Shown piece after piece: positions 1 through 7,148 of a stretch of 18,970 bases of DNA. Within the stretch, counting starts at the first letter, position 1, and each line of letters starts with the position of its first letter. Under the pieces are notes generated by a model that ran no database searches, had not been told where the DNA came from, and saw only the letters and a list, made by a program, of their open reading frames with translations. Source of the stretch: Chloroflexota bacterium. Lineage in GTDB: Bacteria > Chloroflexota > UBA6077 > CF-72. The translations under genes were made by a program, and so were the position numbers. The stretch covers positions 1 through 18,970 of the forward strand of contig JAFAPL010000816.1 in assembly GCA_019247135.1 (NCBI GenBank), read 5' to 3'.

Positions 1-309
1 GCCATCGGCAACCTGCGACAGATCCTGCGCGAGGTGCCGGGTATCGGCGTGGTGCTCATCGGCGAGGGCGACCTCTCGCAGGACCTCGGCTACCCGCGAC
101 AGTACGAGCATCCGACGGTTTCGGCCGCGATCAACGAGATTTTGTCGATTTGTAAGGAGGCGGGCGTCGCGTGCGGGCATCCGCACGTCGATTCGAAGAA
201 CGTGGAGCGATTGATCGACCAGGGCTTTCGATGGCTGATGCCGGCGCCGACGCGATCGTTTGCGGCACTCGAGCTTGGACGGAAAGCCGCGGGTCGTGTG
301 ACTGCCTGA
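1..309 (+). CDS. HpcH/HpaI family aldolase, C-terminal part (5' end outside the window)
   Basis: The reading frame is open from the first base and ends at TGA 307-309, giving about 102 residues. The stretch IGEGDLSQDLGYPRQYEHP matches the C-terminal half of the HpcH/HpaI aldolase family (usually IGPNDLS..LG..G...HP), and the GHPH and GFRWLMPAP segments fit the last strand-loop elements of the barrel. These class II, metal-dependent enzymes cleave 4-hydroxy-2-oxo acids to pyruvate plus an aldehyde, or act on related substrates. The upstream metal-binding Glu is outside the window. An in-frame GTG lies at 34, but the residues before it also fit the family, so the gene starts upstream. It converges on the oxidoreductase at 346-1200. 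The substrate cannot be told from this fragment. Confidence 0.85.
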   Translation, partial: AIGNLRQILREVPGIGVVLIGEGDLSQDLGYPRQYEHPTVSAAINEILSICKEAGVACGHPHVDSKNVERLIDQGFRWLMPAPTRSFAALELGRKAAGRVTA

Positions 310-345
310 GACGTATCCGCGCAACGCCCTGCTGAGACCGATGCC

Positions 346-1200
346 TCAGGGTGCGAAAGCCCGGGCGACCGCGGCCGCGCGGTCGAGCGCCGGCAGCACT
401 TCGTCAGCCGATGCCGCGGGAAGACGGAACACGCACCGGTTGAGGCCCGCCTCAACGTACGTCTCGACCGCGCGCTGGTCGGTCGGCGTGCCATAAACCG
501 TGACTGGCAGCGGCGGTCGCCCGCCCGACTCACACAGCTCATGGAATTGCCGAATGCGTTCGCGCAACGGAACTTCGCCACGATCGGGGTGTGGCATCCA
601 TTCGTCGGCGTACTCGACTACCCGCTGCATCGCGGTCAGCACGTCGCCGCCGAGCAGAATCGGCGGACGAGGCTTCTGGACCGGTTTCGGCCAGGACCAG
701 ATCTTGTCGAAGTTCACGTATTTGCCGCGGAACTCGGCTTCCTCGTTCGACCAGATCGCCTCCATCGCTCGCATGCGTTCGCCAAACAGTCGCCAGCGTG
801 TGCGCGGGTCGGTGCCGTGATTGGCGATCTCTTCGCGCAGCCACCCGGCGCCAACGCCGAACAGGAATCGACCACCTGAGAGCAGGTCGATGCTCGCGAC
901 CTCTTTGGCGAGCAGGATCGGATCGCGCTGGATCACCAGGCAGATGCCGGTGCCGAGTTTGATGCGACTGGTCACCGCGGCGACGGCGCCGAAGGCGACG
1001 AATGGGTCGATGGTGTGTACGTACTCGCGCGGCGGGTCTCCGGGCGTTGTCGTGCCGGACCAGGGCGTCTCGCGGTGGACCGGGATGTGGGTGTGTTCGG
1101 GCAGGAACAGGGATTCGAATCCTCGGTCCTCGGCCGCGCGGCCGAGATCGGTTACGCGCATGGCGTAGTCGGCCGGGAACATCGTGACGCCGAATTGCAT
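346..1200 (-). CDS. LLM-class (luciferase-like) F420-type flavin oxidoreductase
   Basis: This 284-residue protein starts at ATG 1200-1198 and ends at TGA 348-346. It is a luciferase-like monooxygenase-fold TIM barrel: N-terminal MQFGVTMFPADYAM, then AEDRGFESLFLPEH, the SRIKLGTGICLVIQRDP strand, a SGGRFLFGVGAGWLREE segment, and a KPVQKPRPPILLGGD segment. These are hallmarks of the F420-dependent LLM subfamily (TIGR03619-like). The family uses F420H2 or FMNH2 for hydride transfer or oxygenation, usually in the cytosol. Length is normal. No clear Shine-Dalgarno sequence precedes the ATG. The gene is divergent from the molybdopterin enzyme, with only 67 bases between the starts, so the two may share a control region. 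Family assignment is strong; cofactor choice (F420 or FMN) and substrate are inferred or unknown. Confidence 0.93.
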   Translation of the reverse strand: MQFGVTMFPADYAMRVTDLGRAAEDRGFESLFLPEHTHIPVHRETPWSGTTTPGDPPREYVHTIDPFVAFGAVAAVTSRIKLGTGICLVIQRDPILLAKEVASIDLLSGGRFLFGVGAGWLREEIANHGTDPRTRWRLFGERMRAMEAIWSNEEAEFRGKYVNFDKIWSWPKPVQKPRPPILLGGDVLTAMQRVVEYADEWMPHPDRGEVPLRERIRQFHELCESGGRPPLPVTVYGTPTDQRAVETYVEAGLNRCVFRLPAASADEVLPALDRAAAVARAFAP

Positions 1201-1267
1201 GCGCGTACGGTAGCGCCTCGGGGGATCTGTCGCTCACCTTGCCAACGTCGCATGGCACCATCTACGC

Positions 1268-3559
1268 GTGCCGACGTTGATTGGACGATCCTTCCTCCGC
1301 CGCGAAGACCATCCGCTCCTGATTGGAAAAGGCCAGTACGCCGGGGACGTGCAGCTGCCCGGAATGCTGCACATGGGCGTGGTTCGCTCGCCGTATCCGC
1401 TGGCGCAAGTGGGCGCGATTCGTCTGGAGGCGGCCCACGCTTTGCCGGGTGTCGTCGGCGTCTTCGCGGCAAGCGATCTGCCCGAGCTCAACAACCAGAT
1501 GGGCGATCCGTCGCCGCCCGGAGTGCAAGCAGTCCCTCGTCCGGTGCTTGCGACCGGCAAGGTGCATTACGCGGGTGAGCCGATCGCGGTCGTGGTGGCC
1601 GAAACGGCCGAGGTGGCGGTCGACGCGGCGGAGCAGGTCGAAGTGGACTTCACACCGCTGGAAGGAGTCGGCGATGTGCTGTCCGCGACCGCGGAGGGCG
1701 CCAGCATCCTGCATGACGGCATGACGTCCAATATTGCTGGCACGATCGAACGCAGGTTCGGCGACGTCGACGCAGCCTTCGGCCAGGCGCCCGTGGTGGT
1801 GAAGCAGACGCTTCGGTTTGGACGAGTGATCGGCGGCTACATGGAGCCGCGCGCGTCGGCCGCCACGCTGGAGCCGAATGGGAACCTGAAGGTGTGGACT
1901 TCGACACAGTGGGTGTATGGAGTCCGCGATCGCATCGCGTCGATACTCGGCCTGGAGCAGTCGCAAGTGCGCGTCGTGGCGCCCGACGTCGGCGGTGGAT
2001 TCGGCGCGAAAGGCCAGGTGTATCCAGAGGAGATCCTGGTAGCGGCCCTGGCGCGGCGACTCCGCCGGCCCGTGCGGTGGGTCGCCACGCGGACTGAGGA
2101 CACGCAAGCAACAGGCCAATCGCATGGCGATGTGGCGGAAGCGGAGCTCGCGGCGAATCAGGATGGCACTCTGCGCGGACTGCGCGTGCGCCTGAAACAC
2201 GACGTCGGAGCGTATGGCGGACCCGGACTCGGGCAGAGCGACAATATTCTCGGCCACGCGATCAGCGCGTATCGAATACCGGCGCTGGATGCACGGGCCG
2301 AGCTGATCTATACGGACACCGTTCCAACTGGATTCATCCGCGGCGGCGGACGGGAGGTCGGCAACTTCATCATCGAGCGATTGATGGACCGCCTGGCTGA
2401 TCGCTTATCCGGGCATACTCTGAGCGCTACGGCATCTCCGACAACCGTTGACGTGAGGCGACGCAATCTCATTACTCCGGAACAGATGCCGTATGAGACC
2501 GGTTACAAACGGATGGGGACGCGGCCGGTCATCTATGACGGAGGCGATTACCCGCGTTTGCTCGACGCCGCCCTGGAGGCGGCCGGCTATCAGGAGGCGC
2601 GCCAACAGCAGGCTCACGGTTCACGCATCGGCATCGGGGTTGCCTGTTGCGTCGAGTCAGCCGGGATTCAGCAGCCGGAGCCCGCGCGCGTCCGCATTCA
2701 GCCGAATGGAGACGTGGCGGCGTATGTTGGCTCTACGCCAGGCGGCCAGGGGCACCGAACGGTGTTCGCGCAGGTGATCGCGGACCAGCTCGGTTGGCCG
2801 ATCGAGCGCGTCCAGGTCTTTGCTGGAGACACCACCTCGGTGCCGAATTCGGCCAACACGGCAGGGAGTCGGTCAGCTCTGGAGGTGGGCAACGCCGCGG
2901 CGGCAGCCGCCCAGGCGGCGCGGACGGCGCTGCTCGAGCGGGCTCAGGCGCGGCTAGAGGTCGCGGCTGAGGATCTGGAGGTTGGTCCGGGTGGCGTACA
3001 CGTGCGCGGTGCACCGGGACGTCAGGTCGCGCTTGCGGACCTGGTCGACGGCGACGGCACTGTCGACGGCGAGACCAGGTTTCAGAGTAACGGGGCGTAC
3101 ACGAGCGCCGTGCACGTGGTGGTGCTGGAGGTCGATCCCGAGACGGCCACCGTACACGTCCTGCGCTATGCGATTGCGCATGATTGCGGGCAAGCGATCA
3201 ATCCGCTGGTCGTCGATGGCCAGCTACAGGGAGGACTGGTGCACGGGCTCGGGTACGCGCTGATGGAGGAGGCCGTCTACCAGCCGGATGGCACATTTGC
3301 GACGGCGAACTTCGCGGACTATACGCTGCCGAGTCGGGGCATTCCGATGGAGGTGCAGCCGCGGCTGGTGGAGGTGCATGCGCCGGTGCTCGGGCACAAC
3401 CCGCAGGGATTCAAGGGGGTTGGCGAGACGGGTACGATCGCGGCGCCAGCGGCAGTTGTCGGGGCGCTGGAGAATGCATTGCGGCGACTTGGCGTACATG
3501 CGGAGATCGGGACCCTGCCCGTGACGCCACGGCGACTCTACGAGTTGTTGCACGCCTGA
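1268..3559 (+). CDS. Xanthine/aldehyde dehydrogenase-type molybdopterin-binding large subunit
   Basis: This 763-residue protein starts at GTG 1268 and ends at TGA 3557-3559. It has the aldehyde oxidase/xanthine dehydrogenase a/b-hammerhead domain (about 1-115; GRSFLRREDHPLL, GKVHYAGEPIAVVVAE) followed by the MoCo-binding domain. Visible motifs are MEPRASAATLEP, DVGGGFGAKGQVYPEE, GFIRGGGRE, GGQGHRTVFAQVIADQLGW, AHDCGQAINPLVVDGQ and GFKGVGETGT, whose Glu720 is the expected catalytic base. The family hydroxylates purines, aldehydes or heterocycles, or oxidises CO. The AYRCSFR loop of form I CO dehydrogenase is absent (AYRIPALD is found), so CO dehydrogenase is unlikely. No FAD (CoxM) or 2Fe-2S (CoxS) subunit gene is adjacent on either side. 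Residues 380-393 form an unusual Ser/Thr-rich insertion. No clear RBS precedes the GTG, so the start is less certain than the identity. Confidence 0.93.
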   Translation: MPTLIGRSFLRREDHPLLIGKGQYAGDVQLPGMLHMGVVRSPYPLAQVGAIRLEAAHALPGVVGVFAASDLPELNNQMGDPSPPGVQAVPRPVLATGKVHYAGEPIAVVVAETAEVAVDAAEQVEVDFTPLEGVGDVLSATAEGASILHDGMTSNIAGTIERRFGDVDAAFGQAPVVVKQTLRFGRVIGGYMEPRASAATLEPNGNLKVWTSTQWVYGVRDRIASILGLEQSQVRVVAPDVGGGFGAKGQVYPEEILVAALARRLRRPVRWVATRTEDTQATGQSHGDVAEAELAANQDGTLRGLRVRLKHDVGAYGGPGLGQSDNILGHAISAYRIPALDARAELIYTDTVPTGFIRGGGREVGNFIIERLMDRLADRLSGHTLSATASPTTVDVRRRNLITPEQMPYETGYKRMGTRPVIYDGGDYPRLLDAALEAAGYQEARQQQAHGSRIGIGVACCVESAGIQQPEPARVRIQPNGDVAAYVGSTPGGQGHRTVFAQVIADQLGWPIERVQVFAGDTTSVPNSANTAGSRSALEVGNAAAAAAQAARTALLERAQARLEVAAEDLEVGPGGVHVRGAPGRQVALADLVDGDGTVDGETRFQSNGAYTSAVHVVVLEVDPETATVHVLRYAIAHDCGQAINPLVVDGQLQGGLVHGLGYALMEEAVYQPDGTFATANFADYTLPSRGIPMEVQPRLVEVHAPVLGHNPQGFKGVGETGTIAAPAAVVGALENALRRLGVHAEIGTLPVTPRRLYELLHA

Positions 3560-3579
3560 CATCACTCCGCGACCGGGGG

Positions 3580-4467
3580 CTACCCGGCGAAGCGGAAGGG
3601 AGCTTTCCCTCGGACCCCGGGCCGGCAGCGGAAAAGCGAGCCCGCGAGCGGTTCGTTGCGAATGCGCTCTTCCAAGCCGTAGGTCATGCTGGTGATGTAC
3701 AGCTCGGAGTAATCAGGCCCGCCGAAGGCCGGGCAGGTCACGTGGCTCACCGGCAAGCGGATGATGCGATCCACTTGCCCGTCTGGCGCAAAGCGGCGGA
3801 CCGTGCCACTGCCGTGCAGTGCCACCCACAGATAACCATCGGCGTCGACCGTCATTCCGTCTGGCAGACCGACGTCTTTCGGGATCGAGATCAATCGCTG
3901 CCGGTTGCTGATCTCACCGGAGTCCGGGTCGAAATCGAAGGTGTCGATGCCCTGGGACATCGAATCGATGTAGTACATGGTCCGCTGATCCGGACTCCAG
4001 TCCAGACCGTTCGATAGCATGATGTCTCCGACCACGCGCGTCACACGCAGGTCAGGGTCGAGACGATACAGCGCACCCGCGGCGGACGTGGGTGAAAACT
4101 GCATGGTGCCGGCCCAGAAGCGGCCGAGCGGATCGCATTTGCCATCATTCATGCGATTGTTGGGAAGGTCTACTTCGACCTGAGCCACCATGCGGAAGTT
4201 CGTGAAATCCGCGTCCAGGAGCGCGAAGCCGTCACGAACCGCGAGCGCCAGACCGCCGTTGGCACGCAGGACCGCGGCCCCAACGGGTTGGCCGACATCG
4301 ACGCTCGAATCCTGGCCCGAAGATGGCTCGAACGAGTGGACCGCGTTGTTCATGATGTCCACCCAGATCAGACGCCGGGTACGTTCATCCCACACCGGTC
4401 CTTCGGCGACGGCGGCTCGTGGCTGCAGGAGGACTTCGATGTCGACGGTGTCTGGAGTGCTGGTCAC
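3580..4467 (-). CDS. SMP-30/gluconolactonase/regucalcin family lactonase
   Basis: This 295-residue six-bladed beta-propeller enzyme probably hydrolyses sugar lactones to aldonic acids using one divalent metal ion. The expected metal ligands are present: Glu22 (AEGPVWDE), Asn153 (LSNGLDWSPD) and Asp203 (LPDGMTVDADG). Arg105 and Asn107 (NNRMNDGKCDPLGRFWAGT) match the substrate-binding pair of the family. The GTG start (4467-4465) overlaps the TGA of the upstream gene by four bases (GTGA) and has a strong AGGAGG four bases upstream, which supports the choice. It is last in a tightly overlapped minus-strand cluster with a dehydrogenase, esterase and esterase-like gene, consistent with lactone opening after sugar oxidation. 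It is convergent with the molybdopterin subunit, 20 bases away. Substrate is not determined. Confidence 0.94.
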   Translation of the reverse strand: MTSTPDTVDIEVLLQPRAAVAEGPVWDERTRRLIWVDIMNNAVHSFEPSSGQDSSVDVGQPVGAAVLRANGGLALAVRDGFALLDADFTNFRMVAQVEVDLPNNRMNDGKCDPLGRFWAGTMQFSPTSAAGALYRLDPDLRVTRVVGDIMLSNGLDWSPDQRTMYYIDSMSQGIDTFDFDPDSGEISNRQRLISIPKDVGLPDGMTVDADGYLWVALHGSGTVRRFAPDGQVDRIIRLPVSHVTCPAFGGPDYSELYITSMTYGLEERIRNEPLAGSLFRCRPGVRGKAPFRFAG

Positions 4468-5315
4468 AGAACCTCCTGGAGAAACTGGGCGCGCGGTTCG
4501 GCGCCGAGCCGCCCGGCCAGCCAGGCGTCAATTGCAGTATGATCGACCGCGCCCCGGTGCGTCCGTACGTATTCCTCGACGGGCACGTTGAAGGCATCGC
4601 GCAGATCGGGGTCCGGGTCGATCAGCAGCGCGTGGGCCGTCACGCGGGGAGCATGTCGGGAGGCGTCGAACAACTCCAATGTGTGGCTGACGGAGTTGCG
4701 TTGATCCGGCTGGGCGCGAAGATAGTCGTTGAGCTCTTCGGTTGGGTATGCATCGGAGTGTTGTGCGCGGTCCAGCAATCGGTACAGCAGCGGATCCGCG
4801 ATCATGGCGTCAGAGAATGAGGGCCGACGGGCGGCGGTGATCAGGGCGAGATCGTCACCCTGGATCGCGACGCGTGAGGTGTCGAGCTCGGGGCGCGAAA
4901 ACAGAAACTCCGCGCCGCGGAGGCAGTCGGCGACAATGCCGCGATAGATATATGTCATTGGGTCGGCGATGCCGAGCGTCAGCAAGCCAGGGTATTCGGC
5001 CGCAAAGGGCTGATCGGCGAGGCGCTGGCCCCGATGCACCAACTGGAGGACGACGTAGCGTTCGCGGTCGTGAAAATCGGGTACGTGGTTCACGCTGCCG
5101 TAGCGAGGCGTCAGCAGCAGTCCAGGCGCCGGAGTCTGGCGCGGCACGCTGAGGTACCCGAAGATCCGGTACGGGCCGACGCTCGTGAGGCGAACAGAAT
5201 ATCCGCTGAACGTGGCGCTGGAGCGGATGGGCAGCGGTTGTACGTCAGCCGCCATTGGCAGCGACTGGAGTTCGCTGTCGATGTCGCTCCAGAATGTGTC
5301 GAATGCCTCGATCAT
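4464..5315 (-). CDS. CE7 (acetyl xylan esterase)-like protein lacking the catalytic serine; probable pseudoenzyme
   Basis: This 283-residue protein is a paralogue of the next gene upstream. Both share an N-terminal FDTFWSDI/FDAFWSDI segment, the AEYPGLL/PGYPGLL and MTYIYRG/NTYAYRG segments, and EELNDYLR/EELNEYLR. These identify the acetyl xylan esterase/cephalosporin-C deacetylase (CE7) family. The nucleophile elbow is GDDLA (153-157) instead of GSSQG, so Asp155 sits where the catalytic Ser should be. The acid/base region reads IDPDPDLRDAF rather than LQDDVCPP, and the CAHDAG histidine motif is not preserved. The reading frame is intact and GC-rich, so this looks like a maintained non-hydrolytic protein rather than a decayed gene. 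The ATG (5315) overlaps the previous TGA (ATGA) and its own TGA overlaps the lactonase start. It may be a structural or regulatory partner; function is unknown. Confidence 0.85.
   Translation of the reverse strand: MIEAFDTFWSDIDSELQSLPMAADVQPLPIRSSATFSGYSVRLTSVGPYRIFGYLSVPRQTPAPGLLLTPRYGSVNHVPDFHDRERYVVLQLVHRGQRLADQPFAAEYPGLLTLGIADPMTYIYRGIVADCLRGAEFLFSRPELDTSRVAIQGDDLALITAARRPSFSDAMIADPLLYRLLDRAQHSDAYPTEELNDYLRAQPDQRNSVSHTLELFDASRHAPRVTAHALLIDPDPDLRDAFNVPVEEYVRTHRGAVDHTAIDAWLAGRLGAEPRAQFLQEVL
4472..4477 (-). promoter_or_regulatory. Strong Shine-Dalgarno (AGGAGG) deciding the GTG start of the SMP-30 gene
   Basis: On the minus strand AGGAGG is followed by TTCT and then GTG. It lies inside the end of the upstream CE7-like coding region, so the downstream gene has its own ribosome binding site as well as the GTGA overlap. 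This fixes GTG 4467 as the start rather than an internal codon. Confidence 0.75.
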
Positions 5316-6256
5316 CGCGGTCGCAGATGTTGTGCAAGAAAGCTCTCGACGTTGGCGGCTTCCCAGAACGAGCCCGCGTCATGGGCACAGCCGTCGTAGG
5401 GGTGGAGAGTTTTTTCGCAGGTGAGTGCGTCGAACATGGCGAAGCCGGTTTCGGGCGGACAGACGTCGTCCTGGAGGCCGACGTTGACCAGCATGGGACA
5501 GCGAATGAGCGACGCGAAATTGATGCCGTCGAAGTAGTTCAACGTTTCGCGCATGGCCTGTTCTCGATCGGGAAAGAGGCGCAAATATTCGTTGAGCTCT
5601 TCGTATGGATACGAATGCGTGACTCGCGCCGCGTCGAGGAAGCCGCACAGGTACGGAGCGCCGGCTGCACCGCAGGCGATCACATCGCGGCGTAATGCTG
5701 CCGTGGTGATGGTCAGTGCGCCGCCCTGGCTGCTGCCGTGGACTCCAATTCGCGTGCGATCCACTTCGGGTCGCTCGAGCAAGAAATCGACCGCTCGCGC
5801 GGCATCGACGTAGAAGCCCCTGTAGGCGTAGGTGTTGCGATCGAGGATGTTGTCGACGAGGAGCCCCGGATAGCCAGGGTTGTACTGGCGATTGGAGCGC
5901 AGCTTGCCACGCGGTGCTACACCAACCGTCGCGTAGCCACGTTTGGCCCACGTCTTTGGCAGTGTCGGCTCCGAGATATAGCCCGGAACGATCAGCAGGC
6001 CCGCGAAAGGTGGATCTAGTTTCCGCGGAGTGCAGTACCAGCCCGCAATGCGGACGTTGTCCAGGCTGGTGTATGCAATGTCGAAGACGTCGACATCGTC
6101 GGTCGAGCGAAACGGAAGCCGCGTCATACTCGAATCGAGAGGAATTCGCCCGGCCACCTGCATGATATCGGACCAGAACGCATCGAAGTCCGCGGGACGA
6201 ACCGTACTGGTTGGATGGTGCGCGGCGGGGTTGCGTTGCAGCTCGATCGTCATCAC
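5312..6256 (-). CDS. Acetyl xylan esterase/cephalosporin-C deacetylase family (CE7) hydrolase
   Basis: This protein of about 314 residues has the a/b-hydrolase CE7 fold. The nucleophile elbow HGSSQGG places Ser176 as nucleophile; LQDDVCPP gives the acid Asp, and YDGCAHDAG the His, so the triad looks complete. RNTYAYRGFYVDAARAVDFL and PYEELNEYLR are further family signatures. CE7 enzymes remove acetyl groups from acetylated sugars and short xylo-oligosaccharides, usually intracellularly and as hexamers; no signal peptide is visible here. Two starts are possible: GTG 6256 (GTGA overlap with the SDR stop) or ATG 6253 (TGATG overlap, 313 residues). It is followed by a serine-less paralogue with a four-base overlap. 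Family is confident; an acetyl-sugar substrate is inferred. Confidence 0.93.
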   Translation of the reverse strand: MMTIELQRNPAAHHPTSTVRPADFDAFWSDIMQVAGRIPLDSSMTRLPFRSTDDVDVFDIAYTSLDNVRIAGWYCTPRKLDPPFAGLLIVPGYISEPTLPKTWAKRGYATVGVAPRGKLRSNRQYNPGYPGLLVDNILDRNTYAYRGFYVDAARAVDFLLERPEVDRTRIGVHGSSQGGALTITTAALRRDVIACGAAGAPYLCGFLDAARVTHSYPYEELNEYLRLFPDREQAMRETLNYFDGINFASLIRCPMLVNVGLQDDVCPPETGFAMFDALTCEKTLHPYDGCAHDAGSFWEAANVESFLAQHLRPR

Positions 6257-7056
6257 TGGCTCAGGACTGGCGTTTTCAAGCCAAGTTCATCGAGCAACGG
6301 CCGAGCGTACGTCACGCGTCCCGTCAGGGTCGCCGGATCACCGGTGCAGAGAGCGTGCGCTGCTTCGGCCATCACTTCGGGTGCTTCGAGACGGTCGGAC
6401 GATACGCCCTCGGTGAGGCGGTGGAAGACAACCCCCGGAGTAGGCACCAGCCCGGAGGGAGAAAGCGCGTTAACGGCGATGCCGTCGGCGTACACTTCGG
6501 ACGCGAGGCCGGAGGAAAAACGCTCGATGGCGGCTTTGCACATGCCGTACACGGTCGAACCTGGGCGTGAGTTGAAGGGCGGACCCGACGGATGGATTGC
6601 GGCGCGGGAAGAGATGTTGAGAATCCAGCCGCGATGTCTTTCGCGCATTCCAGGCAGCACCCGTTGAGCCAGGTCGAACGATGCGCGGACCTGGACCGCG
6701 AACATAACGTCGAAATGGCGCTCGGGAAAGTCCAGGACCGGCTCGAAGTACGTCACGGCCGCATTGTTGACGAGGACGTCGATGGGTCCGAGCTCGCGTT
6801 CGACGGTTTGGACCAGGCGCTGTCGATCCTCCGCTTTCGCCAGGTCGGCGACGATCGAGAGCACCGAGCCGCCCGCGTGACGGATGGACAGAGCGGTAGT
6901 CTCGAGGCTCCCGGTCAGGCGGTGGTCACCCTCATGCTGGGTGCGAGCTGTAATCGCAAGGAAGGCACCGTCGGCGGCGAAGCGACGGGCGATAGCTTCT
7001 CCGATGCCACGGCTGGCGCCGGTGACGAGAGCGACCTTCCCCTGCAGGCTGTTCAT
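6253..7056 (-). CDS. Short-chain dehydrogenase/reductase (SDR) family oxidoreductase
   Basis: This 267-residue classical SDR binds NAD(P) through TGASRGIG (12-19), carries the NNAA structural motif (97-100), and has Ser149/150 with the catalytic YGMCK motif (Tyr170, Lys174). Between the cofactor strand and the next helix is the HRLTGSLETTALSIRHAGG segment, common in one branch of SDRs. It would oxidise or reduce an alcohol/carbonyl, perhaps the sugar hydroxyl that yields a lactone for the SMP-30 enzyme downstream (inference). The ATG at 7056 has only a weak ribosome binding site. It follows the Ldh2-type gene after 92 bases and overlaps the esterase start. The Ser/Tyr/Lys catalytic set is complete; substrate is unknown. 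Confidence 0.94.
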   Translation of the reverse strand: MNSLQGKVALVTGASRGIGEAIARRFAADGAFLAITARTQHEGDHRLTGSLETTALSIRHAGGSVLSIVADLAKAEDRQRLVQTVERELGPIDVLVNNAAVTYFEPVLDFPERHFDVMFAVQVRASFDLAQRVLPGMRERHRGWILNISSRAAIHPSGPPFNSRPGSTVYGMCKAAIERFSSGLASEVYADGIAVNALSPSGLVPTPGVVFHRLTEGVSSDRLEAPEVMAEAAHALCTGDPATLTGRVTYARPLLDELGLKTPVLSQ

Positions 7057-7148
7057 GGCGGGGCCACGGTAACACGCCTGGGCCAGGCGGGGGAGCGGTC
7101 CATTTCCGGCTCAGCAGCGTGCTGCCGGCCGGCGCAAAAGCGAAGTGC

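Noticed and set aside
332..349. CTGAG/CTCAG inverted repeat between convergent genes as a terminator
   Set aside because: The stem is only five pairs and no U-tract follows on either strand.
1262..2257. 331-codon open frame on the minus strand
   Set aside because: It is antisense to the MoCo subunit, His/Arg-rich, and shows no family motif.
1268..3559. CO dehydrogenase large subunit (coxL form I)
   Set aside because: The AYRCSFR active-site loop is absent, so I use the general xanthine/aldehyde dehydrogenase label.
3573..3587. CCGGG/CCCGG stem between the MoCo subunit and SMP-30 genes as a terminator
   Set aside because: Five pairs with no U-tract, and half of it lies in the SMP-30 coding end; common by chance in GC-rich DNA.
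3184..4017. 277-codon open frame on the plus strand spanning two genes
   Set aside because: It crosses the end of the MoCo subunit in another frame and the antisense of the SMP-30 gene; no domain seen.
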